From DASQFQ01 sp963730115 (GTDB lineage: Bacteria > Actinomycetota > Thermoleophilia > Solirubrobacterales > Solirubrobacteraceae), in NCBI GenBank assembly GCA_963730115.1, contig CAVSQM010000004.1:496001-560000 (forward strand): 64,000 nucleotides of DNA. The letters are read 5' to 3'. The translations under genes were made by a program, and so were the position numbers. Of the stretch, positions 1 through 12,164 are shown one piece after another. The stretch's first letter is position 1. Each line of letters opens with the position of its first letter. A model generated the notes under the pieces. That model was not told the DNA's origin and made no database searches. It saw nothing but the letters and a program-made list of their open reading frames with translations.

Positions 1-489
1 GCCGCGGGCCCGATCTCCGACTTCACGCTGGGCGGGATCTTCTCGATCTGCTGCGTGTTCGTGGAGGGCACGAACCGCGACGTGTTCTTCCAGCTCGCGT
101 TCGCGGGCTACGTCGGCGCGTTCTTCAACCTCAACCCGTGGATCGACCGCGACGGCTACCACATGCTCGTCGACTATCTGCGCGAGCCGGGCCTGCGGCG
201 GCGCGCGAAGGACCAGTTCAGCCGCCGCCTCTCGGGCCGCGGCCGCAGCACCGACTCGCCGGTGCTGGCCCGCTACTCGATCGCTGGGCTCGGTTGGTCG
301 ATACTGGCAGCAGGCTTCGCCATCTTCATCTCACTCCGCTATGAGCCGATCATGTCCGCACTCGCTCCTTCCTGGGTCGTGTGGACCGTGCTCGGGACGC
401 TGTGGCTGGCCCTCTTCATCCCGGTGTTCGTCGTCATCGGCAAGCCGCTCGTCGAGCGCGTGCGCGGCCCGAAGGCCGCGGCGGCGTGA
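1..489 (+). CDS. M50-family (site-2-protease-like) membrane metalloprotease, C-terminal part
   Basis: The gene is cut by the window start; the reading frame is open from base 1. The visible 162 residues contain a hydrophobic stretch, then the motif NPWIDRDGYHML followed by DYLREPGLRRRA. This matches the third zinc-ligand motif (NPxxxxDGY) of M50 peptidases of the putative peptide zinc metalloprotease type. Two further membrane helices follow. The HExxH motif would lie upstream and cannot be seen. The stop is 11 bases before the ATG of the giant hydrolase, with that gene's Shine-Dalgarno in the gap, so the two are almost certainly co-transcribed. In peptide-export systems such proteases accompany exporters and process or help move leader peptides; that role here is inference. 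Confidence 0.7.
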   Translation, partial: AAGPISDFTLGGIFSICCVFVEGTNRDVFFQLAFAGYVGAFFNLNPWIDRDGYHMLVDYLREPGLRRRAKDQFSRRLSGRGRSTDSPVLARYSIAGLGWSILAAGFAIFISLRYEPIMSALAPSWVVWTVLGTLWLALFIPVFVVIGKPLVERVRGPKAAAA

Positions 490-500
490 GGAGGTGAACG

Positions 501-3500
501 ATGGCCACCTCGTCTGAGGCCGACGTCGCCGCCAAGCTGATCGAGCGCCTGCTCGTCGACCCGGCGTTCCGCGCGCGCTTCCGCCGCAACCCGGCCGCGG
601 CGTGCCGCGAGGCGGGGCTCGAGGAGCTCGCGCAGGAGATGCAGCTCGGCGCGGGCAAGGCGATGATGACCCTGGACATGCGGGAGTCCAAGTCGAGCCT
701 CGCCGGCGTGATGATGGCGGCGGCGATGGAGGGCGTCGGCATCGTGCAGTTCGCCGAGCACGTCGCGCCGCACCTCGACGACATCCCGGAGGCGATCGGC
801 GACGTCCTGAGCCGCGTCAACCTGCCCGCGATCGGCGGCGGGCTGGCGCCGCCGCCGAAGTCGACCGCGCCGCCGCTGGCGGAGACGGGCAAGGAGGGCG
901 AGGACGCGCTCGGCGGCGCCGACCCGGCCGCCGCGGGCAACGGCGCAGCTCCGGCCGCGGCGCCCGCAGCCGCGCCGGCGGCTGCGCCGGCCGCGGCGGA
1001 CCCGGCGGCTGCACCCGCTGCCGACAAGCCGGCGGCCGCCCCGGCGGCGGCTCCGGAGAAGACGCCGGCCGAGGAGGCCGCGGAGAAGATCGCCAAGGAG
1101 GAGTCGCCGGAGGCCAAGCAGGCCGAGGAGGTCCAGAAGGCGGTCGACGACATCGCCGAGGACGCCAAGGACGTCCCGAGCGCGACCGACCTGCCCGGGG
1201 AGGCCGACGCGCCGAAGCCGTCGGTCGACATCGGGCCGGACGGCAAGCCGGTAGAGCCCGCCGCCGCTCCCGCCGCGGCCCCGGCCGCCGGAGCTCCCGC
1301 CGCGGCCCCGGCCGCTCCCGCTGCCGCCGCCGCGCCTGCTCCACCGGCCGCGGTCGAGACGCCGGGGGCGCCCGCCGCGCCCCCGCCCGAGCCCGCCGGC
1401 CGCTCCTCCGGGTCGCAGCCGGTCGACCCCGCGGACTTCGGCCAGGACGGCACCGGCGGCGAGCCGACGCCGGAAGCCCTGGCGATCCTCAAGAACAAGA
1501 ACATCGAGTTCGACTCCGTCGGGATCGCCGACATCAAGGCGGGCAAGATCGACCCGCGCGTGATCGCCGTGCTGACCAAGCTGTCCGAGGAGCACGAGAT
1601 CAAGGTCTCGTGCATGTGCTCGGACCACTCGAAGTTCACGTCGGGCGGCTCGATCTCCAACCACGCCTACGGCCGCGGGCTCGACATCGCCGCGGTCGAC
1701 GGCGAGATCGTCAACCCCGGCTCGGGCGCGGCGCGCGAGCTCGCCAGCGAGCTGTCGACGCTGGCGGAGAAGTACCGCCCCGACGAGATCGGCTCGCCGT
1801 GGCCGATCAGCGGGCCCGGCTACTTCACCGACGCCGGCCACCAGGACCACGTGCACGTCGGCTTCAAGCAGGAGATCGACAAGAGCTGGACGCCGCCCGC
1901 CGACGTCGCCGCCGGCGGGGCGCAGGCCGGCGCCGCCCCGGCACCTGCCGCGCCCGCCGCAGCCGCCGCAGTGCCCGCCGCCGCCCCTGCCGCGGGCGTC
2001 GCGCCCGCTCCGGCGCCTGCCGCGGCCGCCGCCGCGGTGCCGCCGCCCGCCCCGAAGAAGGGCGCATCCGGGCAGTTCATGGCTGCGCGCGCGGAGGCCG
2101 CGAGCGCCAAGAAGGGCGGGTCGGGCGCGTTCGCCGCCGTCCAGCCCGCGCAGCCGCAGGCCGCGGCCGCCGCGGCGCCGCCACCGAGCGGGGCTGCCGC
2201 CGAGGCGGTCGCCGTCGCCGCGGACGTGAGCGGGCCGAACCCGTATCCCGGCGACGACGCGCCGAAGGAGCAGCTCGCCGCCTGGCTCGGCCGCGAGGCA
2301 GAGAAGCGCGGGTTGCCCAAGGAGCTGCCGGTGATGGCGGCGCTCGTCGAGTCGGGCGTCAAGAACCTCAACTTCGGCGACGCCGACTCGGTCGGCTTCT
2401 TCCAGATGCGCGTCGGCATCTGGAACCAGGGCGAGTACGCCGGCTTCCCCGAGAAGCCCGAGCTGCAGGCCAAGTGGTTCCTCGACACCGCCGAGAGCGT
2501 CAAGGAGCAGCGGCTCTCGCGCGGCCAGTCCGTCACCGACCCGAACCAGTTCGGCGAGTGGATCGCCGACGTCGAGCGCCCAGCCGAGCAGTACCGCGGC
2601 CGCTACCAGCTGCGGCTCGAGGAGGCCAAGGGGCTGCTGGCCAAGGCCGGCGACGCGCCCGCTGCCGCGCCGGCGGCGCCCGCAGCGGTCGAGCCCGCCG
2701 CCGGGGCACCGGCGGCGCCCGCCGCGGTGGAGACCGCAGGCGGGGGCGGCGGCGGCCGGCAGGCGGCCGCGTCCGCGCTGCTCCAGAACAAGAACATCGT
2801 GCTCGACGCCGACGCGCAGACCGACGTGCGCGGCGGCGACGTCGACCCGCGGATGATCGCGCTGCTCCAGAAGCTCGGCGAGAAGCACAAGATCGAGCTG
2901 AGCGTGATCAAGACCGGCCACGCCAAGTTCTCGGCCGGCGGCAGCGTCTCGAACCACTTCCACGGCCGCGGGATCGACATCGCGCGCGTCGACGGCGAGA
3001 TCGTGCGCCCCAACTCGGCCGCCGCCCGCGAGCTCGCGACCGAGATCGCCGGGATACAGGGCGACCTCCGGCCGACCGAGGTCGGCACGCCGTGGGCGAT
3101 CTCCGAGGCGGGCTTCTTCACCGACGGAGCGCATCAGGACCACCTCCACGTCGCGTTCGACGGCGAGGCGCCGGCTGACTTCCAGGCCCCCGCGGCCGCT
3201 GCGCCGGCCGCCCCGGCTGCCGCTGCGGCCGCCGCCGCGCCTGCGGCTCCCGCTGCGCCCGGCGCTCCGGCCGCCGCGGCCGCGGCGGCGCCGCCGCCCG
3301 TGCCGAAGAAGGGCGCGTCCGGCCAGTTCATGGCGGCGGCGGCCGAGGCCTCTGCCGCCGGCAAGAAGGGCGGGTCCGGCGTCTTCATGACCCCGCAGGC
3401 GCCCGCCGGCCCCGCCAGCGCGATCGCGAGCCCGGCGGCCGTGCCGGGCGTCGTCGACGCCGCCGCGGCGGCCGCCCCGGCCACCGGGAGCAGCAGCCTC

Positions 3501-5755
3501 GGGACCGCGGCGCTGAAGGTCGCGCAGACCCAGCTCGGCGTGCAGGAGGCGGGCACGAACACCGGCAAGGAGGTCGACGAGTACCTCGCGGCGGCGGACG
3601 TCGGCCCCGGCAACCCGTGGTGCGCGAGCTTCGTCACGTGGGCGCTCGAGAAGGCGGGCCACAAGATGGACGGCACCGGCTGGGCCGCGGTCCAGACGTG
3701 GGTCCGCAACGCCGAGCAGGGCAAGAACGACCTCAAGGTCATCAGCGCCGAGGAGGCCCGCCCCGGCGACATCGTCACCTACGACTGGGGCCACGACGAG
3801 GACTTCGGCGCCGACGGGCACATCGGCTTCCTGGCCAGCAAGGTCGAGGGCGGCAAGTTCACCGCGCTCGAGGGCAACAACCAGGACCAGGTCATGAACG
3901 TCCCGCGCTCCGTCGACCAGGCCAACGTCAAGTTCCTCCGCATCGGCGGCGATGCGCCCGCCGCTCCCGCCGCCGGCGTGCCCGGAGCCGCCGCCGCGAC
4001 GCCCACCCCCGGGGGCGCGGCCGACGTCGCCGCCGCCGCGGCGCCCGCGGGCGGCGGCTCGGGCGCCTACCCGGGCGACAACGCCTCGAAGGCGGCGCTC
4101 GCGAAGTGGATGGGCGACCTGGCCGAGAAGCGCGGGCTGCCGCGCCAGCTGCCGGTCATGGCCTCGCTCGTCGAGTCCGGCGTCAAGAACCTCAACTACG
4201 GCGACGCCGACTCAGTCGGCTTCTTCCAGATGCGCGTCGGGATCTGGAACCAGGGCGCCTACAAGGGCTTCCCGGAGGACCCCGAGCTGCAGGTGAAGTG
4301 GTTCCTCGACACCGCCGAGCAGGTCAAGAAGCAGCGCGTCGCGGCCGGCAAGTCGATCAGCGACCCGAAGCAGTTCGGCGAGTGGATCGCCGACGTCGAG
4401 CGGCCCGCTGCCCAGTACCGCGGGCGCTACCAGCTCCGGCTCGGGGAGGCCAACGGGCTGCTCGGCGGAGCGGCCGGCGCGCCCGCGGCGCCCGCGGCCG
4501 TCGAGCAGGCCGGCGTGGCCCCGGCCGCGCCCGCGGCCGCCGCGGACGCCGCCGCGAGCGCGGCCACGGGCGGCGGAGGCGGCGCCGGCCCGAAGGCGCT
4601 CGCCGCGCTCAAAGAAGCGCAGAAGTACACCGGCACCAAGTACCAATGGGGCGGCTCGACGCCGCAGACCGGCTTCGACTGCTCCGGCCTCGTCCAGTGG
4701 GCGTACGCGAAGGCGGGCATCCAGATCCCGCGCGTGACCGACGCCCAGTTCGCCGACTCGAAGGGCACGTCGGTCGAGCGCAGCGACCTGCGGCCGGGCG
4801 ACCTCGTGTTCTTCGGCCAGCCCGGCAACATCTACCACGTCGGGATCTCGATGGGCGGGGACAAGTTCCTGCACGCCCCGAAGACCGGCGACGTGGTGAA
4901 GGTCGCGAGCCTCAAGGAGTCCTACTTCTCTTCCAACTACGCCGGTGCGAAGCGCTTCGACAACGCGGCGCCCGTGGCTGCCGCGCCCGACGCCGCCGCC
5001 GCGGCGGCAGCCGCGCCCGCCATCGACCCGAAGGCGGTCGCCGAGGCCCAGGCCGCGGTCGCCCGCGACGCCGCCGAGGTCAACCGCAACGGCTCCGGCC
5101 TGTTCATGGCCGTCAAGGCGCAGGAGGAGCGGCGCCACGACACCGTCCAGTTCATGCAGGCCGTCGAGCCGAAGAAGGCCGACGGCGCCGAGCCCGCCGC
5201 CGCGGCCGCCGCGCCGGCCCCGCTGCTCCGGCCGCCGCTCCCGCCGCCGTCGAGCCGGCCGCGGCCGCACCCGCCGAGCCGGCCGCCGCCGCTCCCGCCG
5301 ACGCCGGCCCGCCGGTCGAGCTGCCCGACGACATCTCCGACGACTACCCGGGCGACGACGCGTCGAAGGACGAGATCGCCAAGTGGCTCGCGAAGCAGGC
5401 CGACAAGCACGGCCTCCCGCCCGAGCTCCCGGTCATGGCCTCGCTGGTCGAGTCCGGCGTCAAGAACCTCAACTACGGCGACGCCGACTCCGTCGGCTTC
5501 TTCCAGATGCGCGTCGGGATCTGGAACCAGGGCGCCTACAAGGGCTACCCCGAGCACCCCGAGCTGCAGGCGAAGTGGTTCATCGACCAGGCGCTCGCGG
5601 TCAAGAAGAAGGCGATCGCGGGCGGCGACGCCGACTTCGGCAAGGACCCGTCCAAGTGGGGCGAGTGGATCGCCGACATCGAGCGCCCGGCCGAGCAGTA
5701 CCGCGGCCGCTACCAGCTGCGCCTCAAGGAGGCGCGCGGGCTGATCCGCGATTAA
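501..5755 (+). CDS. Giant multi-module peptidoglycan hydrolase with NHLP-like N-terminal leader (one frameshift)
   Basis: About 1750 aa, start fixed by GGAGG upstream of ATG 501. There is no Sec signal peptide. Residues 10-48 (LLVDPAFRARF, AACREAGLEEL) resemble nitrile-hydratase-type RiPP leaders. Order of modules: leader; Ala/Pro linker; LAS-type metallopeptidase 1 (325-455; H388, D395, HVH 450-452); lytic-transglycosylase-like 1 (580-714; E617, SVGFFQMR); LAS 2 (about 755-885; H819, D826, HLH 881-883); CHAP (1001-1150; C1041, H1107); transglycosylase 2 (1189-1320; E1225); NlpC/P60 (1362-1485; C1394, H1446, H1458); transglycosylase 3 (Glu codon 5450). Short GSGxFMA-like motifs recur in the linkers. 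The frame changes at about 5219-5222; one added G restores the Ala/Pro linker and joins the third transglycosylase, so a base-call error is likely. The family assignments rest on motifs; the whole architecture is not one I know. Confidence 0.8.
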
Positions 5756-5757
5756 CG

Positions 5758-5789
5758 ACGAACGGCCCGGCCGAAGCCGGGCCGCTCGT
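5758..5789. terminator. Bidirectional hairpin terminator
   Basis: Two 14-base arms (5758-5771 and 5776-5789) pair with one G-T mismatch around a CGAA loop. It sits three bases after the giant hydrolase stop and between convergent genes, so it can serve both strands. There is no T-tract, as is usual at this GC content. Confidence 0.75.
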
Positions 5790-5806
5790 GAAACCGGAGG
5801 TGCCGG

Positions 5807-6229
5807 CTAGCCGTCCTCGCCGCCGCCGGAGACCGGCTCCTGCGGCTTCGGCTGCGGCTTGGGCGCCGGGGTGTTGTTCTGCGGCGCGGGCGTGTTGTTC
5901 TGCGGCGCCGGAGTCGTGTTCTGCGTCGAGGGAGCGGTCGTCTCGGGAGCCGTCGTCTCGCTGGTCGACGGAGCCGACGCGTTCGAGTTGTTCGACGAGG
6001 ACTCCTTCTTCGCCGGCTTCTTCTTCTTCTCGGCCTTGAGGGCCGGCACGGAGCTGCCGGTCGCGACGCTGGTGACCGCGGCCGGGGCGGCAGCCTCGAT
6101 CGATTCGGCCTTCGTGCCGGGACCCGCGGTGGCGGTCTTCTCTCCGCCGCCGGCGCTCGAGATGCCGAACGCGGCGCCGAAGGCGGCGACGACGGCGATG
6201 AGGCCGATGGCGATTGTGCGGGGTTCCAT
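5807..6229 (-). CDS. Small membrane-anchored protein with PAPQNNT repeats
   Basis: 140 aa, not assigned to a family. An N-terminal hydrophobic segment (about residues 5-25) could be a signal anchor. It is followed by an Ala-rich stretch, a Lys cluster (EKKKKPAKK), a Ser/Asn/Thr-rich low-complexity region and tandem units of the type TPAPQNN near the C-terminus. The last part is Pro/Lys-rich. The composition suggests an extracytoplasmic, unstructured, possibly wall-spanning tail. It converges with the giant cell-wall hydrolase gene and is preceded on its own strand by the Ser/Thr kinase gene, 96 bases away. It may be a wall-linked or substrate-like protein; no function can be stated. Confidence 0.6.
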   Translation of the reverse strand: MEPRTIAIGLIAVVAAFGAAFGISSAGGGEKTATAGPGTKAESIEAAAPAAVTSVATGSSVPALKAEKKKKPAKKESSSNNSNASAPSTSETTAPETTAPSTQNTTPAPQNNTPAPQNNTPAPKPQPKPQEPVSGGGEDG

Positions 6230-6325
6230 TGGGGTGGGCTCTACTTTCTCGCGCTTTTGTCTATGTGTAGCGCGGACGGTCCGGTTCGGGAAGTGGCCCT
6301 AGGGATGAATCGCTTCATCCCGCGG

Positions 6326-8881
<2,556 letters not shown>

Positions 8882-8945
8882 CGTGCTCCTTGCCCGTTAG
8901 ACCGCGTCGCGCTTAGTATCGCCGTAGCGCTTTGACGCGGTCAAC

Positions 8946-9572
8946 GTGAAGCTCTTCGTACTCGATCCCCACACGATCTACCGGCGGGGGCTCGCCGCCT
9001 GTCTCGAACTGCTGCCTGATGTAGAGGACGTTGCCGACGCCGAATCCATTCGCGAGGCGTGGGAACACCCGGATTTGTTCGCATCCGAACTCGTGCTGCT
9101 CGACGTCGCCGTCCCGGGCGGCGACGACTTCATCGCCGCGGTGACGGAGGCGACCGGCGCGCGCGTGCTCGTCTGCACGGCCGAGCCGAGCGACGACGAG
9201 GTGCTCGCGGCACTGCAGGCCGGCGCCGTCGGCTTCCTGCGCAAGGACACGCTGACGCCCGACGCGCTCGCCGCCGCTGTGCAGGCCGCGGCCAGCGGCA
9301 CGGGCGTGATGGCCCCCGACCTGCTCGGCAACCTGCTCAAGGGCGTGACCGCCGAGGGCCTCAACGGCCGCCCGACGCTCGCGCGCCTGACCGAGCGCGA
9401 GCAGCAGGTGCTCGCGCTGATCGCGCAGGGGCACCCGACGCGCGAGGTCGCGCAGGAGCTGTGCTATTCCGAGCGGACCGTGAAGAACGTCCTGCACGAC
9501 GTGGTCACCAAGCTGAACGCCCGCAGCCGGTCGCAGGCCGTCGCGCACGCCGTGCGCGAGGGTCTTATTTGA
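8946..9572 (+). CDS. NarL/FixJ-type response regulator (REC + LuxR HTH)
   Basis: 208 aa, GTG start; no clear Shine-Dalgarno is visible. Receiver domain at residues 1-120 with probable phospho-acceptor Asp53 (ELVLLDVAVPGG), conserved Thr/Ser (VCTAEPS) and Lys (FLRKD). The acidic pocket reads LDPHT instead of the usual DDH, so only Asp7 is present. LuxR-type HTH at about 145-205 (LTEREQQVLALIAQG, SERTVKNVLHDVVTKL). No histidine kinase is adjacent; the divergent neighbour is a Ser/Thr kinase 64 bases away, so the regulator may be controlled by it or be phosphorylation-independent (inference). Confidence 0.88.
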   Translation: MKLFVLDPHTIYRRGLAACLELLPDVEDVADAESIREAWEHPDLFASELVLLDVAVPGGDDFIAAVTEATGARVLVCTAEPSDDEVLAALQAGAVGFLRKDTLTPDALAAAVQAAASGTGVMAPDLLGNLLKGVTAEGLNGRPTLARLTEREQQVLALIAQGHPTREVAQELCYSERTVKNVLHDVVTKLNARSRSQAVAHAVREGLI

Positions 9573-9591
9573 CACGGCGTTTGTCACGGCG

Positions 9592-10695
9592 ATGACATCG
9601 GTCGTTCCGCTCCTCGAGGGCAAGCGCATCGTCATCTGCGCGGGCTCCGGCGGGGTCGGAAAGACGACGACGTCGGCGGCGCTGGCGATGGGGATGGCGG
9701 CGAGCGGGATGAAGGTCGCGGTGGTCACCATCGACCCGGCCAAGCGGCTCGCGAACGCGCTCGGCATGGAGCGAGCTGGGCAACGAGCCGCACCTCGTCG
9801 ATCCGGAACGGTTCGCTCCCCACGGCATCGAGATGGAGGGCGAGCTGTGGGCGATGATGCTCGACGCCAAGCGCACGTTCGACGAGGTGATCGAGCGGCT
9901 CGCGCCCGACGCGGCGACGCGCGACGAGATCTTCGGCAACCGCATCTACCAGCAGCTCTCGAGCGCGGTCGCCGGCTCGCAGGAGTTCACCGCGATCGCG
10001 AAGCTGTTCGAGCTCGACCAGGAGGGCGACTACGACCTGCTCGTGCTCGACACGCCGCCGTCGCGCAACGCGCTCGACTTCCTCGACGCGCCCGGGCGGC
10101 TGACCGGCTTCTTCCAGGGCCGCGCGATCCGGATCTTCCTCCGGCCCGCGGGTCTCGGCGGCAAGATCATCGGGCGCGGGACCGGCGTCGTGTTCTCGGT
10201 CGCTCAAGCGCGTCACCGGCGTCGACCTGCTGCGAGGACCTGTCCGTGTTCTTCCGCTCGCTCGGCGGCCTGATCGACGGCTTCACCGAGCGCGCCGAGC
10301 GGGTCGGCGCGCTGCTCGAGGACCCGGCGACGACGTTCCTGATCGTCACCTCGCCGCAGCACGACCCGGTCGAGGAGGCGATCTTCTTCCACCGCAAGCT
10401 GTCCGAGGCGGGGATGCCGTTCGGCGGCATGGTCGTCAACCGCGTGCACGCGGCGCCGGAGACGAACGGCGAGGTGCCGGCCGAGCTGGTCGAGGAGCTC
10501 GGCGAGGCGCTCGCCGAGCGCGTGGCCGACTCCGCGCACGACCAGGCCGCGCTCGCCGCGCGCGACCACGCGGCGATCGACCACCTCGAGGCGGAGCTGC
10601 GCTCGCCGCCGACGATCCGCATCCCCGAGCTCGAGGACGACGTGCACGACATCGACGGGCTCGCGTTGGTGCGAGCTCATCTGTTCGCGGAGTGA
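9592..10695 (+). CDS. ArsA/Get3-like anion-transporting ATPase, frameshifted
   Basis: SIMIBI-class ATPase. The N-terminus has the deviant Walker A GSGGVGKTTTSAAL and then TIDPAKRLANALG, typical of ArsA-type proteins. The middle (GDYDLLVLDTPPSRNALDF) supplies the switch motif, and the C-terminal half has LIVTSPQHDPVEEAIFF. Three single-base breaks occur, near 9770, 10200 and 10231. Conserved sequence is recovered in another frame each time, giving about 365 aa. In actinobacteria these proteins often come as pairs of soluble ATPases of unclear cargo, so arsenite export should not be assumed: no arsenic genes are nearby. It follows the response-regulator gene by 19 bases on the same strand. Confidence 0.82.
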   Translation: MTSVVPLLEGKRIVICAGSGGVGKTTTSAALAMGMAASGMKVAVVTIDPAKRLANALGMERAGQRAAPRRSGTVRSPRHRDGGRAVGDDARRQAHVRRGDRAARARRGDARRDLRQPHLPAALERGRRLAGVHRDREAVRARPGGRLRPARARHAAVAQRARLPRRARAADRLLPGPRDPDLPPARGSRRQDHRARDRRRVLGRSSASPASTCCEDLSVFFRSLGGLIDGFTERAERVGALLEDPATTFLIVTSPQHDPVEEAIFFHRKLSEAGMPFGGMVVNRVHAAPETNGEVPAELVEELGEALAERVADSAHDQAALAARDHAAIDHLEAELRSPPTIRIPELEDDVHDIDGLALVRAHLFAE

Positions 10696-10699
10696 CGAG

Positions 10700-10833
10700 C
10701 GAACGTCAACGGCTGGCTGGGTAGGAGCGGGTCGAGCGCGGCACGATGTCCCTCGATGGCGCTCATACGCCATCGACATGACTTCGTCGCGCCGCGGCGG
10801 CTCGAACCCGCTCCCAGCCGGTGTTGACGTTCG
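10700..10833. repeat. Nested inverted-repeat element, copy 1
   Basis: An 11-base terminal inverted repeat CGAACGTCAAC bounds the element (10700-10710 and 10823-10833). The arms continue as imperfect inverted copies (GCTGGGTAGGAGCGGGT against GCTGGGAGCGGGT). The centre holds a perfect TCGATGGCG/CGCCATCGA hairpin. It fills the gap between the convergent ArsA-like gene and the next minus-strand gene and so may also terminate both. It is related to the elements at 24175-24337 and 39994-40076. Confidence 0.75.
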
Positions 10834-10840
10834 TCGGCGC

Positions 10841-12089
10841 CTAGAAGGCGGTCGGCTCGGCCGGCTGCTCGGTGAGCAGGCCGTCGGCGAGCGTGCGCAG
10901 CGCGGGGTCGAGGTGGCCGCAGAGGACGTCGCGGAGGATCGCGCGCAGGTGCGAGCCGAGGTCCTCGACGTGCGCCTCGAGCACCGGGTCGATCGCGATG
11001 CGCCCGGCGATCGCCGCGCGCTCGAGCGCGACCGTGTCGCGCAGGCGGCGCGCGAGGTCGTCGCGCGTCCTCCGGCGCGGCGCAGATCGCGGCGAGCCGG
11101 TCGCACAGGCGGTCGTCGCTGCTCGGCGCGGCTCGCCGAGCAGCGCGCGCGCCGCCAGCAGCCAGTCCGAGAGGGCCTCCCACGGCGACGAGCGCTCGCA
11201 GCCCAGCTCGAACCGGCGCAGCGCCCACGCCAGCTCGCCCGCCCGCGGGGTGCGGCGGGCGATCAGCGCGCAGAACGCGCGCAGCGGGTCCTCCTCCTCG
11301 GCGGAGAGGAGGCAGTCGCCGTCCATCCGGCGCAGGCCGGTGGCGAGCGGCACCGACAGCCACGGGCCGCCGTCCGTGCGGGCCCAGGCGATCGGGGCGA
11401 GCGACGGCTCGGCGTCGTCCCACAGCCGCAGCGCGGTCTGCAGCCGGCGCAGGCGGCGGCCGGCCTGCTCGAGCCCGGGCGACTCGCCGGGGGCGGACTC
11501 GAGGTGGAGGACGGCGATCGTCGCGTAGTCGTCGCCGTGCAGGTCGGTCGGCGTGTTGAGCAGCGTGGCGCCGCGGACGAGCGCGAGGCCGTCGCCGAGC
11601 GGGACCTCGTCGCCGTCGATCACGAGGCCCTCGACGGGCGCGAGCACGACGCTGACAGCGAGCAGCCGTCGTAGACCGCCTCCTCGAGCTCGCCGTAGAC
11701 CTGGGCGAAGCGCTCGCGGTCGTAGACGAAGTCGGTGGCGTCGCCCCACAGCGCGGTGATGAACGCCTCGAGCGCCGGCGTCGCCCATGGCGCGGCGGTC
11801 GCCGGCGGGCGCGCGGCGGCCGCGCGCGATCAGGTAGGCGCCGAGGTTCGGCAGCGCCTGCAGGCCCTGACGGGCGGCGGGGTAGGACGGGAGCCGCTCG
11901 AGCATCCCGAGGTGCTCGGCGATGAAGCGGTCGGTGAGCGGCCGGTAGCAGTAGAGCGGCGCCGAGGCGCGGCCCTGCTCGATCAGCTCGAAGGGAACCT
12001 CGGCGCCCGCGGCGACCTCCTCGGCGAGCTGCCAGGCGGCCTCCTCCACGAACGCCGCCAGGGTGTCGTGCAGCGCGCGATTGTGCATG
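10841..12089 (-). CDS. Conserved-looking protein of unknown function, frameshifted
   Basis: About 415 aa after joining frames; I do not recognise the family. The N-terminal third (TLAAFVEEAAWQLAEEVAAG) is alpha-helical and acidic, the middle contains VLAPVEGLVIDGDEVPLGDG with many hydrophobic strands, and the C-terminal part is Leu/Arg-rich helical. There is no signal peptide or membrane helix. Frame breaks occur near 11820, 11668 and twice between 11090 and 11140, each with coherent protein continuing in another frame. The ATG at 12089 is chosen by the start of coherent sequence; an upstream in-frame start at 12133 is possible. No Shine-Dalgarno helps decide. It lies downstream of an HxlR regulator on the same strand. 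Confidence 0.5.
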
Positions 12090-12164
12090 CGCGCCGGGTT
12101 CCGCGCGGGGGCGCGCACTCCTCTCGCGCGCACGCGGAGTTGCAGTCCGGATCGGCGATGGCGG

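Noticed and set aside
950..1420. GC-rich short repeats in the giant hydrolase gene as a tandem-repeat locus or CRISPR
   Set aside because: They are irregular codon-level Ala/Pro repeats of a protein linker, without constant repeat and spacer lengths. No CRISPR array or cas gene is in the window.
339..3821. A minus-strand open frame of over 1100 codons opposite the giant hydrolase
   Set aside because: Its product is Arg/Gly/Ala low-complexity with no motif, as expected from the complement of GC-rich Ala/Pro codons. The plus strand has catalytic motifs of several families and a strong ribosome-binding site.
5211..5230. Programmed ribosomal frameshift in the giant hydrolase gene
   Set aside because: No slippery heptamer or downstream pseudoknot is evident. 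One added G restores a regular Ala/Pro linker, and many other genes here have similar breaks.
9592..10695. Arsenic-resistance ATPase
   Set aside because: There is no arsB, arsC, arsR or arsD nearby, and ArsA/Get3-like proteins in actinobacteria are commonly unrelated to arsenic.
10770..10810. tRNA-like stretch GGCTCGAACCCG
   Set aside because: It resembles a T-arm but no acceptor stem, D-arm or anticodon arm fits around it; it belongs to the inverted-repeat element. No tRNA or rRNA gene was found.
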